The notes under the pieces were generated by a model. That model searched no databases. It was not told the origin of the DNA and worked only from the letters and a program-made list of their open reading frames with translations. A DNA stretch of 64,000 nt, taken from contig NW_004624800.1 of the NCBI RefSeq assembly GCF_000247695.1, forward strand, positions 9,027,929 to 9,091,928, read 5' to 3'. The translations under genes were made by a program, and so were the position numbers. The DNA is from Heterocephalus glaber. Taxonomy: Eukaryota; Chordata; Mammalia; Rodentia; Bathyergidae. This document shows positions 12,796-24,397 of this stretch, piece after piece (positions within the stretch are counted from its first letter, which is position 1; each line of letters opens with the position of its first letter).

Positions 12796-13520
12796 TGAAG
12801 ACATTAAGCCTTTACCCTATGCCAAGGATATTCAGAAATATCAACACATGTACACATTGCAAGAATATTTTAAATAATAATATTCTCCAATATATTGATT
12901 GACTCAACCTCAAATCTTCTGGGAAGGTTTTCGTGATTAATGGCCCTTCCACCTACATTTCTGAGATACTTTTTGTTCTTTGCTTATAGGTGTAACTAGA
13001 TACCTATGGATCATAACTATTTACCTGCCTAATTATGTCATCTTTTCATTTTCTTTTATATTTTACTGTGCTATACAAGTATGATTATGATGCTCTTTAC
13101 AAACTTATCAATGCAGTTACTTAGACTGACTACAACTTTTAGCTGTCTATACATTTTTGCATTAATTTCATTGGATTTAGAGTAATTAGCCATGAAAGTA
13201 AGGATACTATCTGTTCAAATTATTTTGTGTAAGAAATAGTTTCATGTTTGTTCTGTAAAATATTCAGTACTTGTCCATAAAAATCAGAAATAAGGGTGGG
13301 GGATTGATGTAGATTGTGAGATTTCCCCTGCCCCTTATCCCCAAGAGGAAAGCTGCAAAGAGGAGCTACTCAGCATTATTATGTCTTGAGTGTACACAGC
13401 AATTTCTATGAACTATTGGTGTATTGGCATGGCAAATAACAAAATGCCTCCCCTTCCCTCTACATGAGTATATTAAGATTCTAGTGTATGGTTCCTTTAA
13501 GTGAAATCCCATCTTCACCT
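12796..13520. other. Unassigned DNA
   Basis: I see no gene or recognisable repeat. The sequence is AT-rich, with a slightly GC-richer patch near 13320-13370. Confidence 0.45.
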
Positions 13521-13970
13521 TGCTATGGCTTGGCCATGGCTTGATGATTCCCCCATGGGGCCATGAATTTGCAAGCTTGGTCCTTAGGTTAGTGATATTG
13601 GGAGATGGATGGACATTTATGAGGTGATGAGGTGAGGGTTTGTGGGATATTGCTTCAAGTTTGTGCTTTTGAAAGAGATGTTTGTCTTGTGGGTCCCTTT
13701 GATAGTCCTCACAAAAGCATTGTTATGAAAGGAGCAAGTCTGGAACCCCCCCCCACACACACACATCCTGTTTGGCAATGTGTTTCTTCTTCTCACATGC
13801 ACTTCTATTACAACATGATACCATCAGCCATTATGCCCACTCCAGAGGGTGAACCAGCAGGGCCATCTGGGCTTGAACTTCTAACCTCCAAAACTGTGAG
13901 CTCAATAAGTCTCTTCTCTTCATAAGTATCTTGTGTCAGTTATTTTATTATAGTGATTAAAAAGTAATAA
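13521..13970 (+). mobile_element. ERVL-MaLR-like solo LTR
   Basis: The overall plan resembles MaLR-type LTRs: an opening like TGCTATGGCTTGG, a phrase on the pattern 'AATTTGCAAGCTTGGTCCTTAGGTTAG', and a 3' part with AACCTCCAAAACTGTGAGCTCAATAAGTCTC leading into a TATCTTGTGTCAGTTATTTTATTATAG end. The AATAAG-type polyadenylation region lies at about 13903. A short C-run and AC repeat (13746-13766) interrupts it. No internal retroviral genes are present. Boundaries are approximate. Confidence 0.6.
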
Positions 13971-13984
13971 AGCTCCTTAATACC

Positions 13985-14125
13985 TGTGTCTCTCAGATTC
14001 CTTTGCTATAAAATGAAAGTAATAAAAGTACCATGAAGTCATCATGCAGAATAATTATACTATTTTTAAATGTGTAAGGCACTCAGAATATTTTCTGATA
14101 TATACAGTAGGTATTTTTATTATTC
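13985..14125 (+). mobile_element. MIR relic (3' half)
   Basis: The order TTTGCTATAAAATGAAAGTAATAAAAGTACC, then AAATGTGTAAGGCACTCAGAATA and a GTAGGTATTTTTATTATT end follows the MIR 3' half (the counterparts of 'TCTGTAAAATGGG..AATA', 'GTAAAGCGCTTAGCACAG' and 'TAGGTGCTC..TATTAT'). It is strongly diverged, as expected for this ancient family. Confidence 0.6.
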
Positions 14126-16829
14126 ATAGGAGATAAGGCATAAATATAAATAAGTAGAAGGCATAACCTTTGAATATAAGTGTATTTAGTGTATCTCCTT
14201 CATCTAGTCAGTCACTTACCTGTTGTGAGAACATATAGAGGCTAAGGTTAATTATTAAATGTGTAAACAGTAATAAGAAGTGAAGCTCTCTATCATAAAA
14301 TTCAAGGTCACCAGGAATGACTCTGCAACTAAATATCTTTATGAAATATGGACTTTTATCTTGGTGCTCCGAATTGGATTATAAAGGGTAGAATAAGATT
14401 TCTCTATAATACTAAATCCAGATGCTTACAAACGTTTAGGCTTTGTCTTATCCTCCATGTACCATTTAAGTCTTGTATAATATTATACAAAAACTGGCAT
14501 TTAATTGTCCTTCTCTCCCTGCCCCCATTCTCATTCATTCAATGACCATTTCCATGGTAGATCTCTGTTCTTTCTACTTTCATTTATGCTACTCCCGATG
14601 CAATTTCTGATAAGCTTATCTATACCTGACCAATCTAAGAAATGCCATCCAAATGGCCATGGCAATGCACATACAGTACCAACCCTGGTCCTAAATCTCA
14701 TCCCTCCAAATACAAATCACCATGGGTCAGCCAGACTGGCTCAAACACATCTTTCTACTCCTCTGAACAAAGCAACAAAATGAAACAGGTTCTAGAAAGA
14801 TCTAAAAGAACAAAATAATGGACTGAAAACTCTATCACAATACCTATTAATAATACGTTCTGCTCCTTTGTGAACAAATGTTTCAGAATCAGACTGTCAC
14901 TGAATGTCGGTGCATCTCTGCAGAAAAGTACACACTAAATGAAGATATCCTTAGGCTTGTGACTCTTTTTGACTGTTATTAATTTTTCATATTTTACAAG
15001 GTAAATTTTCATGTACCAGTGATGGAAAAAAAAAGAAATTTCTTTTCTTGTGAGGCTAAAAAGAAAAAAAAAACCCATTGATTTAATGGCAATCCCTGTC
15101 ACTAATATCTGTGCAGAAAAGGGTTAAAGAAGTAGGCAAGTCTGAAGAAACAACAAACAACCTAAGTTGATATAGCCCTTGCATTTAGCTTTCATCTCTA
15201 CTGGAGGACCTGGCCATTCTAGGACAAATTGTGTTAGGGAAGCTCCATTAGAGCATTCCCAGAGCAATTACTCACTAGGCTTCAGAGTTATGTCAGCCAA
15301 TTGGGCATGAAATCCCATAAAAGTCAACCAGGGATCTGCCCCATTGGTTGGTCCCACAAAATCAGAAAGAAAGATACTATCCAAGCTGTACTAAATTTGC
15401 TACCTGAAGATCTCTAACATCAAAGAAATATCTTCAAAAATCAATGTAAATGTCACTTCCAAGTGGTTTTAGTTACTTATAATTTTACTACTCTAAGTTC
15501 AAGTCAGGTGTGTACTATAGCTACCAATTTTTTCTTTAGGATGAAAACTATGTAATAAGGAAGGGTACTAAAGAATTTTGACACTCGAAATAAAAAAGAA
15601 TTAATAGAAAAGTTTATGTCTTTGTATATCATCTGTTTAAGATACATCCTATTATCCTATACATTTGACATAAATCTTTGTGTGGGAAAATTCTAAAAGC
15701 TTATATGCATTATCAGTTAGAATATAATAAAAAAGCAACTTTTTCCTCCTATTGAATTGAAAATGTCATATAGATGTTTTGAGAGGGAGTCCGGCAACTC
15801 AGGTGTTTTTCAGTTCCTGGGAACCTCGGTCTATAGCATTACTGGTCTTTCTTTCTCCTTGCCTCTACTGACCCTCAAATATCTTTTAAAAAACCTCAGC
15901 CTGAAAGCAAATGATTACTCAGAGTTGTTTTCTTTCCAAAGAAGATTTGAAGATGCTGGAAAATACTAGCCTGAGGCTCTTTGTTCTAATCCTTGGGCAC
16001 AGTCTGGTCCCCATCCCTAAATGGTTCTCAGATCAGTCCCTCTTCAGCAGATAACAGCAGTATCTCAAAACACATTCTTGTGCAATTCTTACAAAAATGT
16101 TCTATAATCAAGGGGAAAATATTATTATACAATGTCTTATATTTTGTTAGGAAATAAAAATATGAACCTTTAAACCCCTTCCTACTACCATTAGTCAAAA
16201 TACACAGCATCACTAAAGTCAACATCAATTCCTAGTATTTTCTCACATATCTGAAATTTCTAGTTACTATCCCTGTATTTTCAGCATTAAAAAAGAACAG
16301 CTTTTATCAGAAGGAAAAATGTAAATTCAGATTTGGTTGGAGTTTTAGAGAATTGTTAGTAATATATTTTAATTCATCTGTCTTTATACTTTAAGGAATT
16401 ATAATATTTTTTCTTGCTTTCTTGAATTTGTTCATTTTGAAAATCACCTCTACTTTCTTATGAAGTAATGTGAGTAATGATACTTTTCGAATGACGTGAT
16501 AATGATAATTATGCTAATGCAAACATTAATGCTGATTTCTAAAATTGTCACTAATCTCATTAAACATACCCAAGTTTTATTAATACCATGTTGGTAAGTT
16601 AAAGTGAAATATAAAGCTTATCCTATGTTCCAAGAAAGACTTTAACACAGGTATCAAATTTTTGGTTACTCTAATTCACATGTAACCAAGTATTTAATTA
16701 CCATAATATAAATATACAAAATTTCTCAAAAATATTGAAGTTTTCTGTTCAAAGTAATCTTTTGGAAGAAAAAATAGGTAAAACATAAGAAAAAGTAGGT
16801 AACATTTCAAAACAAAAATAGGTAAAATA
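14126..16829. other. Unassigned DNA
   Basis: No gene or confident transposon. Short frames at 14348-14783, 15757-15969 and 16028-16228 show no recognisable product. A TC/CA-rich portion lies near 14500-14540. Confidence 0.45.
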
Positions 16830-18040
16830 CTTAAGCACTTTGCCAGAGGTGTGTAGGCAAAGACTTTCTGAACAGAATCCTATTTGCACAAGAAGTAATA
16901 CCAAGAATCAACAAATCAAATTAAACTTTTCTACAGCAAAGTAAACACCAACAGAGTGAAGAGACAACCTACAGAATGGGAAGAACATTTTGCCAGCTAT
17001 TCCTCTGATGAAAGAATAATATCTGTAATACATAAAGAATTAAAAATAATAAGAACTCTCAAATTTAAAGACCCAATCAAAAATGGGCATCTGAGAACAG
17101 ACACTTCACAGATGAAGAAGTACAAACAGCCAATAAATACATTAAAGAAATGTTTAACATCACTGACCACTCAAGAAATGCAATTTAAATCAACACTGAG
17201 ATTCCATCTCACTCCAGAAAGACATGGCTACCATCAAAATAATCAACCAATAACAAATGCTGGCAAGGCTGTGGCAAAAGAGGATCCCTTCTCCATTGTT
17301 GGTGGCAGTGTAAATTGGTACAACCACTACAGAAATCAGTATGGAGATTCCTCAAAACACTAAAAATAGAAATTCCATGTGACCCAGCTCTCCCCCAGGG
17401 TTAAAGACATCAGATCACAGAGATGTCTGAATATCCATGTTTATAGCAATATAATTCATTATAGCTACATCTTGGAAACCAACTCTATGTTCACCAAAAG
17501 CTGAATGGACAATATTGTGATATTTATCTATAATGGAATACTAGTCTGTCATAAAGAAAGACAAATTTTGTCTTTTGTAGGAAAATGGATGCACCTTGGT
17601 ACCATAATATGAAATGAATTAAACTAAAATACAAGCTTAAATATTGCTTATTTTATATGAAAACCAAAAAATACAAGTAAATTCCAATATACAACTTATT
17701 TTATATGAAAACCAAAAATACAAATAAATTCCAATATAAAAGACAGATAATAGGAAAAAGGGGAAAAAATGTTACTGTAATCCAGCACAGACAATGCATC
17801 TAAAAGAGTATCTTGATTTAGAAAACTTATCTTTTGTGTTTTATATGATTGTTTGGGCTATGTATGATAATTAACTTTATGAGAAGATAAATGAAATAAA
17901 TTAATTAATTTGATACTGGAAAAAATGGAGAGTGGAAGGGGAAATAAGAATTGAAGTGTGTTATGTACATGTACCAATTCCCTACAATGAATGTAATCAC
18001 ATACTACAAACATATATTAATAAAAAAAATTTTAAATAGA
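16830..18040 (+). mobile_element. 5'-truncated L1: ORF2 C-terminal region and 3' UTR
   Basis: From about 16850 the DNA follows L1 ORF2 (GTGTGTAGGCAAAGACTTTC, CAACAGAGTGAAGAGACAACC, ATTCCATCTCACTCCAGAAAG, AATGGAATACTAG). It then continues through an A-rich 3' UTR to TGTACCAATTCC...ATGAATGTAATCAC and ends at an AATAAAAAAAA stretch near 18025. It holds a 48-bp local duplication at 17647-17741. The 5' limit is uncertain and no TSD was identified. Confidence 0.9.
16956..17363 (+). pseudogene. L1 ORF2p C-terminal fragment (degenerate)
   Basis: The 135-residue frame opens with MKRQPTEWEEHFASY and includes IKNGHLRTDTSQMKKYKQPI and [15 protein letters not shown]. These correspond to the L1 ORF2 C-terminal region downstream of the reverse transcriptase domain. 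The residues that should form the Cys-rich part read from about 17290 in another frame. The piece lacks the endonuclease and reverse transcriptase domains, so it cannot act alone. Confidence 0.8.
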
Positions 18041-18511
18041 TCTAGGGTCAGTAATTTTATTGATATTTTTGTTTGTTTTACCAAGCTAAGTTAATTGAAG
18101 GCAATTAAATTTGTTATAATCACTTAAAAGTGAATCGGTAGACATTTGAGCATTGACTATCAATTGGAATTACTTTAAATATATGGTCAATATATTTGAC
18201 TAAAATTTGGTCTATAGAAAATAAATTAAACTCATAAAACAATTCTTTAACCATTGGCATGCTTGAGGAATCAAGTACAGTTGCTTTGTAGAATTTGCCA
18301 CAACTTTAATTTATCTGATTTTTCCTCATAGCTAGACCTGGAGCACATAGTGATGTTTCACACTCTACAATGCATAGCATCAAATGGCCGTCATGCCAGT
18401 TTTCAAATGGATGACACTAAGTTAACGTGATTTGAACACTCAGTTAAGGTCTTCCTTTTTTTCTGCAAAAAGGCTAAAAATCAACAAGCAAGTGTACTTG
18501 AGGCCAGCAAA
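18041..18511. other. Unassigned AT-rich DNA
   Basis: No gene or repeat recognised between the L1 end and a local direct repeat. Confidence 0.45.
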
Positions 18512-18612
18512 GACCTCAATTGAAAGACAGAAACTAAAACAAAATAAGAAACTAAAACAAAATTGACCTCAAAATTGACCTCAATTGAAAGACAGAAACT
18601 AAAACAAAATAA
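18512..18612. repeat. Local direct repeat, 36-bp units 65 bp apart
   Basis: A 36-base unit starting GACCTCAATTGAAAGACAG occurs at 18512-18547 and 18577-18612. The spacer repeats parts of the same motif (AAACTAAAACAAAATTGACCTC). This is a small slippage-type or stepwise duplication. Confidence 0.9.
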
Positions 18613-18735
18613 ATATGACATAGGTTCTGGGAATATTTCTAACATGAACAAGGCATTGAGTTCCACACAGAACAATAAAAATAAAGGCAGAACAAAGAAA
18701 AATTCCCACACACCCCCAACAACCAACCACAATGG

Positions 18736-18737
<2 letters not shown>

Positions 18738-18769
<32 letters not shown>
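18738..18769. repeat. (AC)n microsatellite
   Basis: About 16 uninterrupted AC units. A Val/Cys-rich frame across it is a composition artefact. Confidence 0.97.
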
Positions 18770-18771
<2 letters not shown>

Positions 18772-19146
18772 GATGATTTCTAAAAGTCTTTGTGACTTGA
18801 AAAGCATTATATCTGTAAAAATAGCTATCCAAAAAGAGGAAAAATAAATGACAAGAAAATGCTATTAAAAAAATAAAGTTAATTATATTTAAATGTAAAA
18901 TGGAAAGTTGAAATTAATATAAGATTTGAGGAAAAAAATAATAAAAAGACAAAGATGGACAAGGTGATAAAAAAGAGAGTAGTACAAAGTACATTCAGGA
19001 ATCCTAAAAGAATGAAAGATGATGGGGATAATGTTAGAAAAACATAAACTGAAAAATTTTTCTAGAACTGGAAAACATCTTCATATAGTTCTGAAGCAGA
19101 AATAGACACTGTCTTGCATTAAATGCCTAAATTCCACAGAGCAGTC

Positions 19147-19191
<45 letters not shown>

Positions 19192-20067
19192 TTTATAACC
19201 TGAGATAAATCTAAAGTAATAGGGATGCCCTAATTGATTCTTGAATATTTCCCATAACTGACTCTCTAATAAAAATGATTTTGTGCCTGATTTTTTGTTA
19301 TCCTGATGAGTGAAATAAGCCCAAACACGATAGTCATGTGAAAGATTGCTGTTTTTCTGACATAGTTAGACCAATTAAACTTAAAAGGTTGAAAATTTCA
19401 GTTTTCCCTTATTTTGTTTTTCCCTTTAAAACTTGTGTTATTTGTGTTGACAGGCTAGTCCTTCTGAAGTATGATTCCTTAGCTCCCTACGTAACTTTTC
19501 TTTTCTTTGTAGATGCTTCTCTCTTTAAGTCCCTTTGACACTTTATTGAAAGGAATTACACCAAGACATACAACCACATACTTTTAAATATCATGTATCA
19601 AGAGAAGATATTAAAAACTGTCAGGCATCTCAGAAACAAAGGAACATACACAAACAAAATAAAGTATCAAAACTCGAAGGCAGGTAAAGTATCATAAAAA
19701 TTAAATAATACCAAAGGGTAGAACAAATGTCTTGAGCATTTCCAGGGAAAACTATAGTTCTCTTAGACTTCTAAACAAACTTATTGAGAGTAAAGCTATC
19801 CTACTCCATTCTTTTCATATACAAGTCTCAAAATTTTGTCTACTACACATTCTTTCTCAGGAAGCTAGGGGAGTTTTTTGTTTGTTTGTTTTTTACCAAA
19901 ATTGAAATATTAAAACAACTGGAATTTTATTGTCAATAGTAAAAAGAAGATTGCAGCCTGATGAAACATCAAGTTTGTAGTGTTCAGAGAAGTCAAGGGC
20001 TGCCTTTTGAACACTCTGTTTAGGTTATCGGGAGGCATCTCTTCAAGAAATAAGGAAGAACAAAAAG
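18770..20067. other. Unassigned DNA containing a second (CA)n repeat
   Basis: A perfect CA repeat of about 21 units lies at 19148-19190. The rest is AT-rich with no gene or transposon that I can identify. Confidence 0.6.
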
Positions 20068-20191
20068 GAAAGATATTGTTGGGCTGGGGATTTAGCTCAG
20101 TGGTTCTGCTGCCTGCCTCGCAAGCGTAAGGACCTGAGTTCGATCCCCAGTACCAAAACAAAAACAAAAACAAAAAAGAAAAGATATTGTT
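20068..20191 (+). mobile_element. ID-type tRNA-derived SINE (TTCTG/CTCGC subfamily) with TSD
   Basis: The copy reads GGGCTGGGGATTTAGCTCAG, TGGTTCTGCTGCCTGCCTCG, CAAGCGTAAGGACC, B box GAGTTCGATCCC and AGTACC, then a (CAAAA)n tail. The duplication AAAGATATTGTT flanks it at 20069-20080 and 20180-20191. It is one of the best preserved IDs in the window, with intact-looking A and B boxes. Confidence 0.96.
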
Positions 20192-20269
20192 TCATGAATT
20201 TGACCATTTGTCCTTTCAACATGATAAATTCCCAGAAACACTGGCATTGTTTTCTAAGGTCTATAAATC

Positions 20270-20466
20270 CAGGGGAAATGGAGAAGGGAAAGAAGGAAGG
20301 AAGGAAGGAAGGAAGGAAGGAAGGAAGGAAGGAAGGAAGGAAGGAAAGAAAGAAGGCAGGCAGAGAGGGGGAAGGAGAGAGAGAGAAAGAGAGAGAGAGG
20401 GAGAGAAAAGAGAGAGAAGGGGGAAAGTGTGAGAAAGGAAGAGAGGAAAGAAGAAAGGAGGAGGCA
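20270..20466. repeat. (GGAA)n microsatellite within a longer purine tract
   Basis: Roughly 13 GGAA units run from about 20291 to 20346. They are followed by AGAA, GGCA and GAGA-type purine DNA to about 20466. Lys/Gly/Arg frames on the plus strand and Pro/Ser/Phe frames on the minus strand are composition artefacts. Confidence 0.95.
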
Positions 20467-23219
20467 GCTGAGTGGGCTGTGAGGTAATAAGGATCTTCAA
20501 TACCTGCCCTCTTACATCATTTTGGACAGACTGACTCCTTCTGTACCTGTGCTGCTTATGCAAGTTGTTCTGGTATTAAAACCAGGAAAGTCTAATGGCC
20601 TCCAAGCCTCCTTTTGAGGACATGAGAAAAATAGTAATATCATTCTCAAATATCCAGGACTGGTAAATACAGCCCAAGCAGCATTGTTCTCAAGTCCACC
20701 TTCCCAGGGCGGGGATTTAGCTCTACCTTCCTGAAAGAGCAAATGTAAATGTAGCCTTGACTTCAGGGTACCTCTTAGGGGGACAGAGTGGGAACTGTGG
20801 TTTCCTGGTACCTCTGCTCTCTGTGGCTTAGTGGCATTTGTCCCCCACTCAGGGAGGCCAAACGGAGTGAGGGCGGGGCCGCCAACTCACCCATGTGGGC
20901 TGAGTAGTCCATAATCTAAGGGACAATATCAGGACCTTTGCAAGCTATAGTATTTAATAAACCAAATAACATACAAGATTACAGAACTTTCAACCTTATT
21001 CTTGGAAGTATTTTATTATTTTGCTAGAAATTTTGAAAAAAAATCAAATTTTAAATAGTGATCATGTAGTAAAAGTATGAACAGTTAAATATTGATTTAA
21101 TCTCACATTTTTGATATACATATTACAGAAATGGAGAGAAGATGAGTGAATTAGAGGAAGCATTGGTGAAGAGGCAGCAATGTGTGAAAGTGATGTATGA
21201 AAAAATTTTCTTGAGAAGTACTTATAAAACACTTAACTGGTATACATGTCAAGGAAAGTAAACAAACAAGCAAACAAAACAAGCAAACAAGAAAGTGAAA
21301 ATTATTATCCTGGGAGCAGAAAATAGCTTTGGGAGAAGGAAGAAGCCAAAGTCTGCTTTACTGATGCAAGCCTGATTGTGCTACTATGATATTTGACTTC
21401 AAAGCTACCTGTGTGTGATTTGTTCATAAAAACAAGATCCAATAAAAACATGCTATTAGATCATTTACTGTATATAAAATGGTTTGTTTTTTCTTGTCTC
21501 TCTTTTAAAGAACTGAAATACAGTAACATCTCACTTACAAACCTCATCCCAGGGAGCACAAAGTGGAGCTCACTGATGAAAGCATCTTAGAAAATACATT
21601 TTTGCAGCATGAGTAAAATGATTTTTAACTCTCATGTAATAAGATAATAAGCTGCTCTCAAACCCAAAGGAAACAGTAACCAGTGGAACTACTGCCTGTT
21701 GGCTCTAGAGAAAGCATAAAAGCAAGACCATCCCCAAATTTAAGTAGAGTGCAAAAGACAAGGCCAGAAACATCTGGTTCAACTTAAATTAGAAAGAATT
21801 TGACTAGAACCTGAATTGTCCTGATTTTGTTTCATATTTTGAAATGACTGTACTTAATCATAAGTCATGATGCAAACTAACTGTTCTTGACTGGGTTATA
21901 ATCAAACGCCCTCCCACATATATAACTTGAGCGAGATATTTCTTGCCTTGATTATCGTTGTTATAAGTTTTAAAACCAAGATCATTCTTATATGCAGAAA
22001 TATCCTAACATCTAATTCTCTACAAGTGGAAATATTGAAATATGGTGGAAAAATAATTGATATCCCTCATTAAGCCCTTTGAGTCCTTTTCTAGCCCTGG
22101 AAGAGCAACAAGATTACAAGATGTAGCAGTTATGAATAGTTGATACTAGTAGAATTGAAGGAATTTTGAAGCTGGAAGGAATCCTAGAGATGGAAAAATG
22201 AAATGTGGTGATTTAATACAATGTAATGATGGAACACAAATAATATCAACAAAGTTTGAGTTCAATTTAATAATTATACCATAACCAACTTCCATTTTAG
22301 TGTGTCTGATTCAGGGTTTGTAGAAACATGGACTTATGCACTATCAATGTACTGAAGGTCAACTATATTTTTGGCTTGTTCTAAACATTAGTTAATGAAT
22401 AGTGAAAAAATGATCACATTTCCTGCTCCCATTGACTCTTATTGTCGATCAGGAAAATAAATAAACTAAGTGTGGTAAGTGTATAGTAGAGAAAGTAAGA
22501 TTTTCTGTGTCAGTACATTTGAAAAATACTAATACAGTCAAAATGCCAAAATTTCAGAAGTAAACTTCAGGAGAAAAAGCATAGTCTCTACCTTTAAACC
22601 CATTCAGTTTCTTAAATGAGGAAATAATACATTTATAATTTTTCTTACTATTACACTTAGCTATCTGTCATCAGCAGTGTGTTTCTAACAATAAACAGAA
22701 AGCATCATTTTCTGTGTGGAATTGGCAATAATAATAGATTCAAAAAGACATGAAACATACGGACTTCTTGGTTTATGTGCAAATTTTAACTACTGATATG
22801 TTGAATATTTACAGGAAGGAATGAAATTTGAAGATCTTATATATGAAATCATAACTTATAATGCATTAGTAAATATTTATTATCTTTGATGAATCAGAAA
22901 GGTCTAAAAGCACCAACTTTTAGCCTGTAAGCTTGATGTATACATTTCATTTCATGATGTGCTATGTCTCCACTGTTTGATTAAATATCTCAGGAATCTT
23001 GTGGTGCTTCACAGAGCTTTGTATTTCAATAAGGAGAAATAATTTCTGAATTGTGATAGTTCTAACAGTATGAGTAGATTTAGAATGACACGAAATGCTA
23101 ATTATTCTGAAGAGAGGAGTACATAATTAAATTTCCATATCATACTTGCATTGTTTTTCATGATATATTTCTTTGTATATTTTTCTACAGAATCTCAAGG
23201 AATTTCTGAAATATACGCT
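20467..23219. other. Unassigned DNA with one GC-richer patch
   Basis: No gene recognised. The block at about 20690-20900 is noticeably GC-richer than its surroundings and holds several CpGs (for example around GAGGGCGGGGCCGCC at 20868-20882). It has no open frame with recognisable content. A CAAA-rich simple stretch is present near 21255-21295. The remainder is AT-rich. Confidence 0.5.
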
Positions 23220-23815
23220 AATGTTCAAATCATGGTAAACATGTTTATCTCCTCTAATGTTTATTATGTCTTTATGGTTAAGGCTTTCAAAATTAGTTTT
23301 TCTAGTGAGCTATTTCTTGAAGTGTGCTGTGCAAAGTTATCTATAGTTACACTGCTCGCCAACAGAACTTATTTCACCTTGAGAACTAAAACCGTGTACT
23401 TGACTCATTCCTTTCACTTCTCTACTCTCTCCAGCCTTTGGTCTTCATTATTCTATTCTGAATTTGTACAAGATTAACTTTTTTAGATTGACAGTGGACA
23501 TCATGCACCTTTTGCCATGTATGGCTGTCTTATTTCACCTAACATACTGATTCCCAGGTCTACCCGTGTTGTTTCAAATAACAGGACTCATTCTTTTTCA
23601 AAATGAATAAATGGCATTCCATTGTGTGGGTGCACCATATTTTTTAGATTGTTTCCATTTCCTGGCTAATATAATTAAGGCGGCCATAAACATGGGAGTG
23701 TAGATGACTTTTTCACATATTGTTATTGAAAATGTAACTCAGTATAACCATTGTGTAAAAATGTATGGAAGTTTCTCTACAAACTGAATATAAAACGAGT
23801 ATGATACTGAATATA
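23220..23815 (-). mobile_element. Old L1M fragment, minus strand, with inverted 5' end
   Basis: From about 23220 to 23712 the plus strand reads as reverse L1MA/L1MB 3' sequence: a TCTACTCTCTCCAGCC...ATTATTCTATTCTGAATTTGTA block, TTTAGATTGACAGTGGACATCATGCA, and TGGCTGTCTTATTTCACCTAACAT. From about 23715 the orientation flips: AATGTAACTCAGTATAACC and AAAATGTATGGAAGTTTCTC follow L1 ORF2 in the plus direction. This is the classic shape of a 5'-inverted L1, now heavily diverged. Confidence 0.72.
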
Positions 23816-24112
23816 TACATCAAGAGCTACTGAAGCCACTATGTCAAAGAGGCATCCGAATCTAAAAGTTGGATAAACCATATTCATTTGTATCATAATA
23901 GAAATGAATCTACTTCAGGTAATATCCTACATTTTACAAAATATAGAATATGGAAAAACATGTACTGAATTCTTTACGACGTAGATAATATCTGAATTCA
24001 GGAAGGTGACCTCAATTTTCCAGTTAGCTAGTTTTCATCAAAATTAAAGTTAAAAGTCACTGGTAGGATTCCTACTTTGCCTCTTGCCAGTATGCCATAG
24101 CATTTGTTAAAT

Positions 24113-24218
24113 GATATATGTCAGGGCCAGGGATTGAGTTCAGTGGTTCTGCTGCCTGCCTTGCAAGTGCAAGGTCCTGAGTTCTATCCCCAGGACCAAA
24201 AAATAAAGATATATGTCA
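24113..24218 (+). mobile_element. ID-type tRNA-derived SINE with TSD
   Basis: The copy starts GGCCAGGGATTGAGTTCAG, continues TGGTTCTGCTGCCTGCCTTG and GAGTTCTATCCCC, and ends GGACC plus a short A tail. GATATATGTCA is duplicated at 24113-24123 and 24208-24218. The A box carries a change (GAGTTCAG), so this copy is a little older than the one at 20.1 kb. Confidence 0.95.
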
Positions 24219-24397
24219 AGCTACACTGAAATGATAGTGTCAAATAGCTACACAAACCTAGTTCATAGTTTTCTAACAATTGGCTTAATTTGTTGGATGA
24301 ACAAATCTGAGCAAGTCTCAGCTTCAGCAAATTAGTCTATGTACCCTACTGATGCCTTCTTCAAAGTGGCATGCCATGTGGCACATGATTTCCGTAT

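Noticed and set aside
16956..17363. Stand-alone coding gene for the 135-residue frame
   Set aside because: Its peptide matches the L1 ORF2 C-terminus inside a truncated, frame-broken L1.
18481..18832. Membrane-like minus-strand proteins rich in Val and Cys
   Set aside because: The Val/Cys string is the translated (GT)n repeat; the rest lacks support.
20081..20177. A functional tRNA gene (tRNA-Ala-like) at the ID element
   Set aside because: Only the tRNA-like A and B boxes persist. The body has diverged, it has an A-rich tail and TSD, and there is no intact cloverleaf; it is a SINE.
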